Assembly (NCBI GenBank): GCA_035610365.1
Contig: CM069439.1
Location: 19,729,533-19,793,532 of the forward strand
Length of the DNA stretch: 64,000 bases
Direction of reading: 5' to 3'
Origin: Aquatica leii
Lineage: Eukaryota; Arthropoda; Insecta; Coleoptera; Lampyridae
Shown here: piece by piece, positions 10,093 to 21,423 of the stretch
Layout: every line of letters starts with the position of its first letter
Numbering within the stretch: position 1 is the first letter of the stretch
The notes under the pieces: model-generated
The model's database searches: none
What the model saw: only the letters and a program-made list of their open reading frames with translations
What the model was told of the DNA's origin: nothing
Program-made: the position numbers and the translations under genes

Positions 10093-10415
10093 TATGCTTG
10101 CTTGGATTTTTCTATTAAAGAAAGCAAAGCGTTATCAAAATTTATATTATGACCTGCGGTAAAATGATATTTAGCAACAGCCGACTTATACAAAAAGCAA
10201 TATCTAAAATGCGCAATGACGGAACTACAAATTTAGACTAAACCACATAAACAAGGAATTGGTATACACCTTAAGATGAAAGTGTAGGAATTTTGTCTGC
10301 GAAAGAAGGAAGAATCTGAGAAATTTTACCCGTTGAGTCGAATTTGGGTTTAATACCATTATTATGAAAAAGTTTCTCTATTTGATTTGTAACCTTATTT
10401 AAAGTAACAATGCCA
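10093..10415 (-). pseudogene. PLE family C linker and GIY-YIG remnant
   Basis: Minus strand, heavily decayed: QIEKLFHNNGIKPKF, then SFADKIPTLSS, a stop, GVY, and a shifted IPCLCGLV (the GVYxIPCxCG start of the GIY-YIG domain), then SAVAKYHFTAGHNINFDNAL (C-terminal histidine block). The YIGQTGR part is deleted between these. Frames change at least twice. Confidence 0.7.
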
Positions 10416-11860
10416 ATTTTGGACTGGATTTGAAGTTTGAAATGTTTTTAGGCACTCGAGTACGTGGGTGTATACAACGAATAATAATGATCTAGTAAAT
10501 CGGAATCTAGGTTGTTACGTAGATTTAACCGTAACGTTGTGAAGTTGGCAGTTCAAAACATTTCGGCGAGAAAATCGCAGGTGATACTCGGTATGCTAAT
10601 CATGAAATAATTAAAAGAACGTCAAAATGGTGGAAAAACTATTAACTACAGATCCCGTTTAAATCTGTTGAACATTGAAAGGAAACAAGTTACAAAAACC
10701 AGTTTATAACAAGAGATAAAACGATAACAAATAAATAGCAATTAGGAATTAATCTATAAATATTAGGCAACACTTTGTGCAGTTAATTCTACTAAATGAT
10801 AACATATACTACATATAATTTGGTGTTTACAGTGTAATAAAAATATAAACAATTGAATAGCAAATAACGTCACAATCACCGTACCCTTACACGTTATAGA
10901 TCAACTACTTCGTTTACATGCAGTCGAAAAACCAATTGATAATCGGCAATTAAAAGTAACATCAAAAAATAAAATGAGTACTAAAAACTTACCCCACCAA
11001 AATTCCTTGTAACAAATAGTAATGTTCACTACTTCTTATTATGTTAGTGACGAAACGTGCGTAGTATGTAAGTTTACATAGACGGCGTGCTGTGCCTAAA
11101 TCTGGCTTTAATTACAAGCAAATAATTAAGGAACCTTTGATTTAAAAGTTATGATTAAAAGTAAAATAAATTAGTATGATCTGCACTTTGATTAGATAGA
11201 ACAAGTAATACGGTGAATTCCAAATAAAAACATGAATTGATAGATAAGAATGAGAAATGTGTCATTTAGAAGGAAAGTCTTGTTAGACTCAGTCAAATGA
11301 GCTAGGTAGCGGAGGCGTGCTTTCACAGCACGTGGATTAGGATGGTGTCTGCCTTACGACTTATCCTCTCTTGTGAGCCATAAAACTATGTTGGTAAGAA
11401 AAGGAACTTAAGCAATCATGAAGGAATCAAGAGAGGCAGAGTTAGTCTAAGTAGCGTCGGCGAAAAAGAAACTAAAAGGTTATTCGATTAATCAACTTGA
11501 TGCTGTTAATCAATTAAAAACTAAATACCTACCTCGTCGTCCCTTACTTGTAAGAAAAATAAAACTAAGACCAAGCAAATACGTTAGAAAGAAAAATTAT
11601 TTTTTTCTACTGAAGACTCTGGTCTCCGTGCGAAATGTCTATAAATGTTAACATCAGGCACCAGTTTGAAGATAACTTAAAGGGAATCGGAATAAAGGTT
11701 GATAGTGGCTAATAGGGCACTGTGATCTTTATCGAATTCGCGACAAGCAAGAATCCGATGGAAGGTCTCTCGTCCGGGGATATGGGACATTCTAACCCAG
11801 ATGAAGATGTTTGGAATAAGAGAATAGGCGTTACGCCATCTCTGGGAAGTGTACTACAGC
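10416..11860. other. Non-coding interval with an unclassified interspersed repeat
   Basis: No gene recognised. Around 10580-10720 the sequence resembles 14045-14160: GCTAATxATxxxxTAATTAAAAGA, then AATCTGTTxAACATTG and GGxAACAA in the same order, so the two are copies of one non-coding repeat. A GC-richer patch at 11290-11400 is neither a tRNA nor a recognised element. Confidence 0.4.
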
Positions 11861-11865
11861 CGCTG

Positions 11866-12655
11866 TTATTCACTCAAGATCAAGACCTTGAGGTGGCGTT
11901 TAGAAAAAGACGAAAAGTTGTTTAGTTTTTCGGTCAAGGAAGTTGTACGTGCTAGTTTTGCCAAGAATTTTGGTGCAATAAATTTCTTGCAAAAGGAGAT
12001 GTAGGGGAGAATGCTTGAGCCAGTTTCCTGGCTAGGTGAGAATATAAAAGTCCGCGGTACCAAACGTCTAAGCTATAAGTGAGCATGGGAATAACTGCAT
12101 TGTCAAAGATATTTGCAAGTAATTTTTTATGAAAATTCTATTTCAAGTGTGAGTATTTGTAGAACAAGTTGAAAACGCTCTTGCCTTTGTCAACTACGAA
12201 ATCGCAATGTTTTTCAAAACCTAGTTTGTCGTCAAGCAATAGGCCAAGGTACTTTCAAAACCCTACGGGCAGGAGTATTGTGGAGGCCAGTGAATGATCT
12301 CGTTATAACGTGAAGCCAAAAACTATGAACTTAGTCTTGTCTGCAGAAGTACTTAGTTTATGGCCAGTCCATCTAGTCACAATATTTAGGAATAAGTTAG
12401 ATCTTGTTTTCGAATCTCGTCGGAAATTAGCGGAGGCTGTGACAGTAATGTCGTTCGCATAAGCAAAAATGTCGCAGCTGTTGGTAAGTTTTTGTCCAGG
12501 AGATTGTTTACAACTGGATTCCACAAGGTCGACCCAAAAACCGAGCTTTGTGGACAGTCCTTTGTTATTAATTTGCTTGATAAATAGCTACGAATGACAT
12601 TTGGCGGAACGTTGCCATGTATCTTTTTAAGAAGTGTGCTGAAGACTGAACTGGT
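11866..12655 (-). pseudogene. Non-LTR (LINE) reverse transcriptase remnant
   Basis: Minus-strand piece of a non-LTR retrotransposon RT. It enters with SSVFSTLLKKIHGNVPP, then CPQSSVFGSTLWNPVVNNLL (family norm GCPQGSVLGPTLWN), then FAYANDITVTASANFRRD at about 12470-12420, where the catalytic YADD has become YAND. It continues with WTGHKLSTSADKTKFIVFGF (12300s), YLGLLLDDKLGFEKHCDFVV (near 12240) and PMLTYSLDVWY (near 12060). Frameshifts occur near 12520, 12300 and 12150. It is similar to Jockey/R1-type RTs, but clade assignment would need an alignment. Loss of the aspartate and the frameshifts make it dead. Confidence 0.8.
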
Positions 12656-13049
12656 AATTATACAATCAAATATAATTCAGAAATTTTACTATACGATACT
12701 AAAATATCTTAAGAATGATGCGCGAGTCATCTTCCGTTACCATTGGGTTTTAGTAATTGGACAGATCCTATAGGTGTTAATCCATTGACTCGGATCGTAA
12801 GGCTTCTGAAGGTTACTAGCTGAGTATCTCTATCTACGAGGTCACAATTATGATTCCCACAGACTTATATCTATGAGGAAGCCGTGTTATGGCGCTAGAA
12901 AACTCGCTAAAAAGTTAGACGTATTCAAAATAACGTACCGATGCCATCCGAGAATTTTTACCTGAGAAAGCCACACAATTAACAAAATCCGATTAGTTCA
13001 TCGAGTGTAATAGAATTAACCAACAAGGAAAATTAAGTAGAAAGAAGAA

Positions 13050-13990
13050 TTACTTACAATGTAGCGGATAGCGTTCTGATACGATCAAACGTTTTTAGTA
13101 ATGTCAAGTATGTAAATCCGTATGTGTAGACTTACAATAATCAGAATGGCCCATAAGTCGACCGAGTTTATGTGCCACAAGAACGTCGATAACTGGAAGA
13201 GAACTATTATTTTTGATTTGGATGGTAAATTTGGTATCTGGGTATCTTCTTTAGAAATGCGTTTTGAAGAAAGTTTTTGAGTCGAATACGGGTTGTTTAA
13301 TGTAAATTTTTTGTAGTCTGCTTTGCAAAAAAAAACTTGGTTTTAATTAGTACCATATTTACATAAAAAATCTTAGGCAACAATATAATTGCGTTTTAAA
13401 ACGAATTTTTTTAATTTGTTCTTGCTTTGTAAGTCCACTTGCATTATATTGCTGTTTATACTTTCGCAGTTTTTACAAGCACTATGTTTTTATACATTTT
13501 ATTTCATTTTTTATAGTATCCATACTGATTTGTTTTGACCCTACTGTGCCTTTAAACCAATGTCAACCTATCTTTTATTTCAATAGGCAACTAATGAATT
13601 ATGGTTTATTCTGTGTAGATTTGCCCTTTTGATAAGCCTATTGACCAGTGTGTAATAGCTTTTGCCTTTTTATGTTTTTCAATAAGGTTACTAACCCGCC
13701 ATTTCAAATCGGTTTCTACTGCTTTATTATTCTTACCAATAGAATATCTAACGTATTTAAACTTTTTCCTGTAGTTTTTTTTGGCAAAAAGTCAAATACT
13801 CTTGTTGCAATAGTAATGGTTTTCAAATGCAGTTTTTTATTAAAAATTCTGGAGAGCAGTTATTCTTTGATTATTTTGAACTAATTCATGGTTTGTCTTT
13901 TTGAAAACCGGATTTACATGTAATTTTTTACCAAAAACTTTTTGGTTAACTGGTTACGGTAAAAACAACTGTAACCTGTAGTAAGCGGTA
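13050..13990 (-). pseudogene. PLE remnant (RT C-terminus and possible N-terminus)
   Basis: Minus strand. Near 13250-13100 the translation PDTKFTIQIKNNSSLPVIDV, VLVAHKLGRLMGHSDY and KSTHTDLHT matches the PLE block FTMExxxxSLPFLDVLVT...YRKPTHTDRYL. Farther upstream on the same strand (13960-13640) a stop-interrupted frame includes KFKYVRYSIGKNNKAVETDL and SNLIEKHKKAKAITHWS. It resembles the basic N-terminal region of PLE proteins, but the identification is weak. The RT core between them is not recognisable. Confidence 0.55.
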
Positions 13991-14807
13991 ACTCAGAGCT
14001 TCGGAGATTGAGTCGTAGGTGTATATATAACTGATAGGAGTCAGCTTGATCCTCGTTGTGCTAATTATAATGTAATTAAAAGAGCGCCAAATGTCTGTTT
14101 ACATCTGTCAAACATTGTAGGTAAACAAATCCAACAACACAAGTATAACGACAATGGTATTTATTGTCTACGGTTGACACCATCACAAGTTATGAGATAA
14201 TAAAAAGAGGTTACTTACGGTTTTTTCCTGACATACAATTAGCTAATGGCATATCAAAACCAATTCCTTAAAATTGCTAAAAGTGTAATAAACAGATATA
14301 TAATGATGTAACAAGTAATGCTGCAAATAGTTCATCCAATGATTATTATAAACAGTATGCGCGAAACTTCCAACTGACTTTTTTACTGATACAATTGCTG
14401 GTGTGCCATTGAGTCTTCCAAATTAAGCGCCCATTTTATGATTATTTACCAAACGTAACTGTGATAATAAGAGAAAATTAAATTGTGTCCTAAAATAGAA
14501 CTGAATTTTTCTTACCCCAGAGAAACTTTTATAGGTAACACATAAAAATTAACGAAGATGGTCTACTATATTTAAAATGTAGATCTGAATGGGCATAACG
14601 TTAGTTAATGTGCTATAATGACATTTAGGCTCGGGAACAAAAATTATACAGTACGAAAACTATACAAAAATGTTTTTAACATAACTACCACTCCAAAACT
14701 TTAAATCTTTGGGAACACAAAATATCATAAAAAGTAAGCATGAAGAAGCAAATAAACAATCAAAACTATACTAATTTTATTTTTGAGGCTTTCGCGGCCA
14801 TGATTTT
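13991..14807. other. Non-coding interval
   Basis: Contains the second copy of the non-coding repeat shared with 10580-10720 (about 14045-14160). Nothing else recognised. Confidence 0.4.
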
Positions 14808-14919
14808 TTAACAAATAATTATTTTCGGGTTTTGAACCGCGTTCCATATTTACACTTTTCACAAAATTTATAAAAGTTAGGAAACTTACAAACTTTGAAA
14901 AATTTACAATGTTTGACGT
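14808..14919. repeat. PLE B inverted terminal repeat, downstream end
   Basis: About 112 bp that are the reverse complement of 17270-17372 with few mismatches: TTAACAAATAATTATTTTCG, GGTTTTGAACCGCG, ATTTTCACAAAATTTATAAA-like and TTTACAATGTTTGACGTTT in order. Inverted flanks around PLEs result from partial tandem or inverted insertion of element ends. Confidence 0.85.
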
Positions 14920-14948
14920 TTCGACAGTCATGTCGCTGTCTTCTTCAG
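14918..14948 (-). ncRNA. Hammerhead-ribozyme-like motif in PLE B
   Basis: Minus strand: CTGAAGA (14948-14942), one extra A, GACAG, an 8-base loop, CTGTC, then GAAAC (14922-14918). Matches CUGANGA / stem II / GAAA with a five-base-pair stem II, located just downstream of the coding region. It has the same layout as the motif at 7120-7170, including a possible extra base after CUGANGA. The other inverted end (17270) lacks it. Confidence 0.5.
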
Positions 14949-14988
14949 AAAAAAACTTAAACTTAAGATATAGGATCCTGACAAGTCT

Positions 14989-17252
14989 TTACATTACGCC
15001 GTTCAGGTCAGTGGTTCGTGACGGTTCCGATTCATTAGTTTTCCGGAACATGTTTTTCCATATTGGCGCTAGATCGATTCTATTATCCCTATTAAAATTG
15101 TCGTACTTTTGGATTTCAATGACTTCCTTGTATAGTCTAGGCCAGAAGTTTTGGGATTTAGCCAACATTGTTGCTTCTTTAAATTTAATCGTGTGACTGG
15201 TGTCTAAAAAGTGTTCCGCAACAGCAGTGACCGGTGTCTAAAAAGTGTTCCGCAACAGCAGATCTTGTGTTAAGTTTTTTTGTATCCGCCTTATGTTCTT
15301 TTAATCTGGTAGTTATGTTGCGTCCCGTTTGTCCTATGTAAGCCAGCCCACACGAACAAGAGATGTGGTAGACCCCTGGTTCCTCGAGCGGTGCTTTTGT
15401 TTCTTTTGATTTTGAGAAATTGGCTGATATTCTATTTGTTGCAGTGAAGATCACTTTGATATTTGTCCCTCTTAGTATCCTGGCTATTTTATCCGTGCAA
15501 CCTTTTATGTAAGGAAGAAAGGAAGTTGCCACGGGTTCCTCCTTCTTTGGTTTTTTCTTACTGTGTTTGTTAATTGCTCGATATATGTCTGCTTTTCTGA
15601 AACCGTTTTTTATTAAGGCGTTTGTTAGGTGACCTAGCTCGGTCTTTAACGTGTTTGGTTCACTGTTCGCCTTAGCCCTGTGTACTTTAGAACTGCAAAC
15701 TTCTGAGCTGGATGATGATGTGATTTGGCGTTGAGATATCTGTCAGTATGTGTCGGTTTTCTATATATTTGATGTCCCAATTTGTTGTCCATATTTCGAG
15801 TGACCAGTACGTCTAAGAACGAAATGCTTCTGTTTGTTTCCTTTTCCATGGTGAATTTGATGTTGAAATCTAACTGGTTGATGTGATCCAGAAAGTTGTG
15901 TAGTGTTTCTGTTCCATGAGACCAAATTACAAATGTATCGTCCACATAACGTAGCCAGCATTTTAGTTTGAGGGTAGCGGTTTCTAATGCTCTTTCTTCA
16001 AAATCCTCCATAAATATATTGGCGATGACTGGAGAAAGTGGTGATCCCATGGCTGCTCCTTCCATTTGTTCGTATACAATATTGTTGAATGAGAAGTTCG
16101 TGGACTTTAAGCATAGCTCAATTAGTCCGTTAAGCTCCTCATCCAAATTTGCTTTTCGTAATTTGGTCTTGATGATCTTCAGTGCTGTTTGTAGTGGCAC
16201 TTTTGTGAAGAGAGATGTCACATCAAAACTGACTAAAATCTCTTTTGGTTCCAGTTTAATTCCTTTAATGTTTGAGACGAAGTGTTGGGAATTCTTTTTG
16301 TGATGGATGCTTGTTTCCGTAAGCGGGTGTAAAATGGTACATAGAGGATGAGTGGCTGAACCTCTAGTACTCACAATTGGGCGAAGCGGTACCCCTGGTT
16401 TGTGGATTTTTGAAAGGCCGTAAAGGTCTTGGTGTCTGTAGGAATTAGTCGTCTCTTTTGATGCTCCGGGATCGTGCTCTTCAATGGTTTGTACGCCGAA
16501 TCTTGTAGCAAAGTATCGATTTTTTCCATGTAGTCGTTGGTGTTCATGATTACAGAAGCATTTATTTTATCAGCTGGTAATACAGTGATTTCTTTGTTAG
16601 CCTTAAGTTCCCTTAGAGCATTTGTTTTCTCCCGATTGATGTTGGGTTTCGGCACTGTAGATTTCTTCAGAATATCGGCTGTTTTAACCCTCGCCTCTTC
16701 TTGAATATGTTGTGGTAGAGTTCTGAGTGTGCTCTCCAATGAACTCACTATTTCTTCCTTTGGTATAAATTTTGGTGTGATAGCAAAATTTAATCCTTTT
16801 GATAAAATGGCCGTTGCTGGTTCACTGAGTGTGGTGGAAGACATATTGATGATGATCTTGTCTGTTTTTAATTGCGGCGGTGAAGGATGTTGTACTTCCT
16901 GTAATTTCTGGAACTTTGCCATTTGTATTTTCTTTACCTTTTTGGCGATCTCTTCGGCTTTTTCCGTGGATAGTTTGTCGATCAAATCTCAGATTGTCGA
17001 ATCTATTGTGTTGATCAGTCGTGAATGGACTGAAAATAACTCCGTAGTTTTCTGGTTTAATTTGCGTCTAGTTTCGTGTATCCTCTCTCTTAACAAGGCT
17101 CGACTGGCTCTTCGCAGTATATACTTTCCCGTTCTAATCTTGATGTGATGTTGTATTTGCAGAAAACCTGGGGCAACGTCCTGGTCTCTACATCTGCTCA
17201 AAAAGGCTAATTGAACAAGTAGACGTTGGCGTTTGATCCTGAATGTCTCCAA
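14989..17252 (-). pseudogene. Penelope-like element B, near full-length polyprotein
   Basis: Almost complete PLE protein on the minus strand. N-terminal basic region from 17252 (LETFRIKRQR context), a TGA at 16986-16988, then ILSKGLNFAITPKFIPKEEI and LKANKEITVLPADKINASVI. A frameshift near 16430 leads to YGLSKIHKPGVPLRPIVSTR, then RT motifs SFDVTSLFTKVP, MGSPLSPVIANIFMED and WLRYVDDTFVIW, with all three palm aspartates kept. A frameshift near 15690 leads into VHRAKANSEPNTLKTELGHL, then the GIY-YIG core GVYHISCSCGLAYIGQTGRN and RLKEHKAD. A 34-bp tandem duplication at 15194-15261 breaks the frame after AVAEHFLDTGH. The end reads IKFKEATMLAKSQNFWPRLY ... DLNGVM, stop 14989-14991. One nonsense and three frame changes make it inactive, yet the domains are well preserved. 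Confidence 0.93.
15194..15261. repeat. 34-bp tandem duplication in the GIY-YIG domain
   Basis: Two adjacent 34-base units begin TGACTGGTGTCTAAAAAGTG and TGACCGGTGTCTAAAAAGTG and both end CGCAACAGCAG; they differ by one base. Since 34 is not a multiple of three, the duplication itself causes the frameshift. Confidence 0.95.
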
Positions 17253-17269
17253 TTTCCGTACGATTTTAA

Positions 17270-17372
17270 AACGTCAAACATTGTAAATTTCTAAGTTTTC
17301 TAAGTTTTATAAATTTTGTGAAAATTGTAAATATGAAACGCGGTTCAAAACCCGAAAATAATTATTTGTTAA
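17270..17372. repeat. PLE B inverted terminal repeat, upstream end
   Basis: Reverse complement of 14808-14919. Starts AACGTCAAACATTGTAAAT and ends AATAATTATTTGTTAA. Immediately precedes the N-terminal coding region of PLE B. Confidence 0.85.
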
Positions 17373-18770
17373 TAAAACTATACTAATATTTTATGTTTGT
17401 GTTGGTTTTGTTATACTCGAATTTCAATCACACTAAAACATTAACTCCAGATAACCATTATAGTTCTCTTACTTTTTAACAGGATTTTAACTTAGTGTTT
17501 GTTTTTTTTATATTTTTGCTTCAGACCGCTACTTGTTACTTACGAACTTAAAATTAAACTTTGGAGAATTAATAAAAAATATGTAAAAACCAAGTCAAAT
17601 GTATTGTCGGTTCGATTTTAGAAGTAATTGAATATTAATGTCTTATTAAAAAATGTTTACTTTGGCATTCCGTTAAATTTTTAATTCGGTTTGTAATATT
17701 CAGAAACTAAACAAAATTGTGAAACATCAGTTTATTGACATTTTGTTAGATTACTAAGAATTATTTTCTTTCTAGAAATAAATGTTATTATATTATAGTT
17801 TACATGTAACTTGAGCTAATCGCATGACTTGTGTTAATTAGTTAGTTTTTTATAGTGTACTAACTAAATTAATTTATTTTACATATAATATTACATTTTG
17901 TTAACGGTGTCTAAATAGTTAAATTGATTGATTTTAAATTACTACTAATGTTTTCATTAAATTTCCTAAATTTTCAAGTTGAAAAGCTTTTTAAGATTTC
18001 AAGTGTGTTGCACACTGACGTTAAAAGCTTTATCTATAGAACAAGTCGACAATTTAATTTACTTATGTGGACATGTTTCGGATAGATTGGTGAAATTGCT
18101 TAAGATAAGACGCTACTATGTACATGAAATTGCAATATGGAACTATAGGTGTATTATTTTCTCTCAAATTTAAGAAAATTAGGTCGAGGTCCGTGTGGTT
18201 TAAATTTCAGATTTATATTTTCTAAGTTGACAAACTTTGATCGATTACTGTCACTAGCCAATTTTACACAGATTACAAAGAGCGTATATAATAAATCATT
18301 GTTAACGAGTTTAAGAAAATGAAAACTGATTTTTTTAGTTAGTCAGCATTTTCTTATATTGAAATGAATATTAGGCCTGGGTACTAAATCAGTAAAAAAA
18401 GTCGTTTTTAATTTTTTAGCAGTTAATCAGCAGCAATACTTAGAGTTTAAAAATTAGGGTCATTGAAATCTTTCAATATTCAAGTCGGTGTTTGAAAGAC
18501 AAACTATTTTAACATTTATGAGAATCTGCGTAAGTTGAATTCATGGAGTTTATCTCATTTTGTTTATGACTCTTATCTTATATTTTTTTAATTATTTTGT
18601 ATAGCACATTAATTTTTATAAATTTAACCTTAGGGTACACAACATGGGCTTGGTAGTCCCGGTGATGTCTTTTAGATCTTATAATTTTGTAATTCCTTTA
18701 TTCAAAAAACGGTAGTTTTAGAAATGTCTTGTAGATTAATATATAATTGCGTGCATAGAAATCGCTTTTA
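17373..18770. other. AT-rich interval, nothing recognised
   Basis: No open frame with coding character and no repeat ends found. A 64-codon frame at 17979-18173 has no known motif. Confidence 0.4.
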
Positions 18771-19990
18771 TGTAACAAAACGATGAAACGCTCAGATGAA
18801 ACAAAGCTGGAACTTCGGTGGAGCCCAATTTCACTTCATTTTTTGTATTTTTTGGATGCAGTGTTTATTATTATTAAACGAGATATTCTTTATGATTCCT
18901 TTTATGTTTTAAAAATATAATAAGTCTTAATTTCACTCAGCTGTGTTAAAAAATAATTATAGTAATTGTAGAATTAGATCCGCGCGAGCTTCCGCCTTGT
19001 ACGCTGCAAAAACGGTACAATATAGATGAAAATTGCACATGAAGAATTTATTGAGCACAAAATTTACTACAAAAGCGTCTGCAGAAGTGTGTAATTACAT
19101 CTAATAGTTTAAGAGTTACAGAATTTTAATGTAATGTGAGACATTTTTGTGCAACTTTGCACCCTTGTATCTTCTAAACTATTGAAGGTAATTGTACCCT
19201 TCCGCTGATTTTTTTATAGTAAATTTTCTTGTCTATAAAAATGTTTATTTGCAACTTTCCATTATCTTGCACCGTTTTAGGGTAATAGCTGATCGGTTGT
19301 TTTCAGTTATTAAGCAAATCATTTTAATACAAAAATTGTGGCGGTTTTAATGTAGGCATGATTTACAAGAAATACAACTCTAGAAACCTGGTGTGATATT
19401 ACACCGACAAAACTACCCGTAGCCGCAAAAAAAGCCGCGGTGGTCACCAAAAGCAACTCGACCAAAACACACATGTTCTACTAAACCGATAATTTATGTT
19501 CAAATTTTAAAATGCATAAACGAAGTAATAATTTAGTAAAGTTTTATAATAAAAACTATTAGTAATTACTAGTTTAAGTCATAAACGATTTCACTGTAAA
19601 GTTATTAACATAGGACAAAAGTATGTAAAATAAAATTTGAGTAAGTTTTGAATGTTGAAATTGTAGACAGCAAAGCAATTATAAAGATTATTAGCGTTAT
19701 AAGTGTTAAGACTAGAGAAAGGATTCATGCTAAAGCAAAGTTCATCTCAACAATGTTTTTTATAAGCAGTAGCGCATTTGTTTAATATTAATAGGAGAAA
19801 AATTTGTAGAATCGGTAAATTTTTATTCCATTTAAAACACGCAGTGCCGCCCAGTAACAAAACGTCGTAACATTTTAAGGGTAGAAAGAAGCATAACGCC
19901 GCTTTCAACAGATTAAGTAAAAAAACGAAAACCAATTGGCAGATTTAGTATTGAGAGGGTTCGTGACCTTAACTAATTAGAAAAAATCGT
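18771..19990. repeat. Unidentified interspersed repeat, copy 1
   Basis: About 1.2 kb, roughly 80-85% alike by eye to 39324-39840 joined to 40935-41650. Landmarks: TGTAACxAAACGATGAAACG at the start, CGCCTTGTACGCTGCAAAAA, TTGTATCTTCTAAACTAT, TTTTAGGGTAATAG, CCGCGGTGGTCACCAAAA-type sequence, and CCAATTGGCAGAT before the end. No protein motif, no clear inverted ends. Possibly a non-autonomous element. Confidence 0.75.
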
Positions 19991-20029
19991 TTTAGGAAAT
20001 AGTCGTAAGATCTGGAATTAAGATTGGGG

Positions 20030-20862
20030 CACGAAGTCTAGCTTAAATTCTTTGTTTAAGCTGATTCTATAAATGTTCGATCGTGTTTAGATTGAGAGTA
20101 CGCGGTGGCCACTCCATAACCCGAAAACCCACTTCTGTAATGTAGTCTTGCACGATTCTTGCTGTGGGCGGATTTGCATTGCCATGCATAAAAAAAATAT
20201 CTCTATTGTAGTCGACGTTAGGTACTACATTAACTGCTAAAATCTTCTCGATGTACCTAGCACTTGTTAAACCTTTTCTTGTGTGACCACGGTTGTCCCT
20301 AAGAACGAAAACATTGTCGGTTTGTGCTCCCATAAAAATTGAACTCCGAATCATGCAAGAATTGCTTTCCTGGTCTCGGGTACAGTTTTATTCTTCGGTC
20401 GCTACCATAAAGGCAATTACTCGTCTCATCTTAGAACAGAACAGACTCTCACTGTTTCAATGTCTAATTTAGATGATTCCATGCTGAGATAATTTTTAAA
20501 TCAATTGCAGGTGTTTTAGTAGTCATGTTACTTTCTTGTAGTTTTTGTCTCATTGTCTACTGACTAATAGCCAATTCTTACTACTTAAACCGCATTAAGG
20601 CGACAATTTATTTTGTTGTTGACACAATAAAACGGTCATCAAGAGCCGTTGTAAATAGTTTCCTGCCTGTTCCAGGTTGCTTATTAATAAATCTAGTCTC
20701 TTCATGACGTTGACACCCTCTCCGAACAGCTCTGCGCGTGTTTTATCCAGTTGTCTAGCAACAGCTCGCTGGCTAAGTATATTTTTGATTAAAGCAACAA
20801 CTTGGGCAATTTTTTGCAGCGTAGTATGCATTAAAATAATACACTTTACACAACAAAATTAA
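20030..20862 (-). pseudogene. Tc1-like transposase remnant 2
   Basis: Minus strand. The N-terminal helix-turn-helix part (20831 down) reads KIAQVVALIKNILSQRAVAR, close to the Tc1 DNA-binding start. The middle (20590-20360) is too decayed to follow. The C-terminal half (20354-20067) has FMGAQTDNVFVLRDNRGHTR, RYIEKILAVNVVP, FMHGNANPPTARIVQDYITE and VMEWPPRTLNLNTIEHL. The usual QDNARPHTA has become HGNANPPTA and SPDLNPIEHLW has become TLNLNTIEHL, so two catalytic aspartates are gone. This copy is of a different subfamily from the one at 2485-3035. Confidence 0.88.
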
Positions 20863-21423
20863 AAAAAACGAATAATGTGCAAATTTTAATTGCAAAGACA
20901 ATAATTTTAATCTTTCACAAGTTTTTTATTCTCGTTATAATGACCACATATAAATACGTTTCCATTACGTTTACCGACTGCTACGCATACAAACAATAAG
21001 CACTCTTGATAAATTTAAATTCATATTGAAACATATTAAATTGTCTTTCTAACAGCATATTTTTTATTTTGATCTGAAGACTTATATTAAAGTCAAAAGT
21101 TTACAGTGGGCTGATTTCTATGCACGCGAGTGTATTAAAACAATTTTTTTACCGACAGACTTAAATGCAAAGCAGTTATCTAAAAAAAAATGTTTTCTAC
21201 AGTTACCCTGCCTTGATACAACACGGGTTTTTTCAGGCCTTGTGTGTTCCTAAACAACTATGTGCTTGTTTGCTGCCAAAATAGATTATATATAGACGTC
21301 TCTAACTCTAACTTGTCTAAATAGTTAACCTGCATCAGCAGCTTGCGACTTGGATATTCAGAATGCTATATAAGCGCTTGTTCAGAAGGATGCATTTAGT
21401 GTGTAAGATTTGTTACAGTTATA

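Noticed and set aside
11290..11400. Possible tRNA-like or SINE promoter in a GC-richer patch
   Set aside because: GAGCTAGGTAGCGG resembles an A box weakly, but no B box or cloverleaf could be found.
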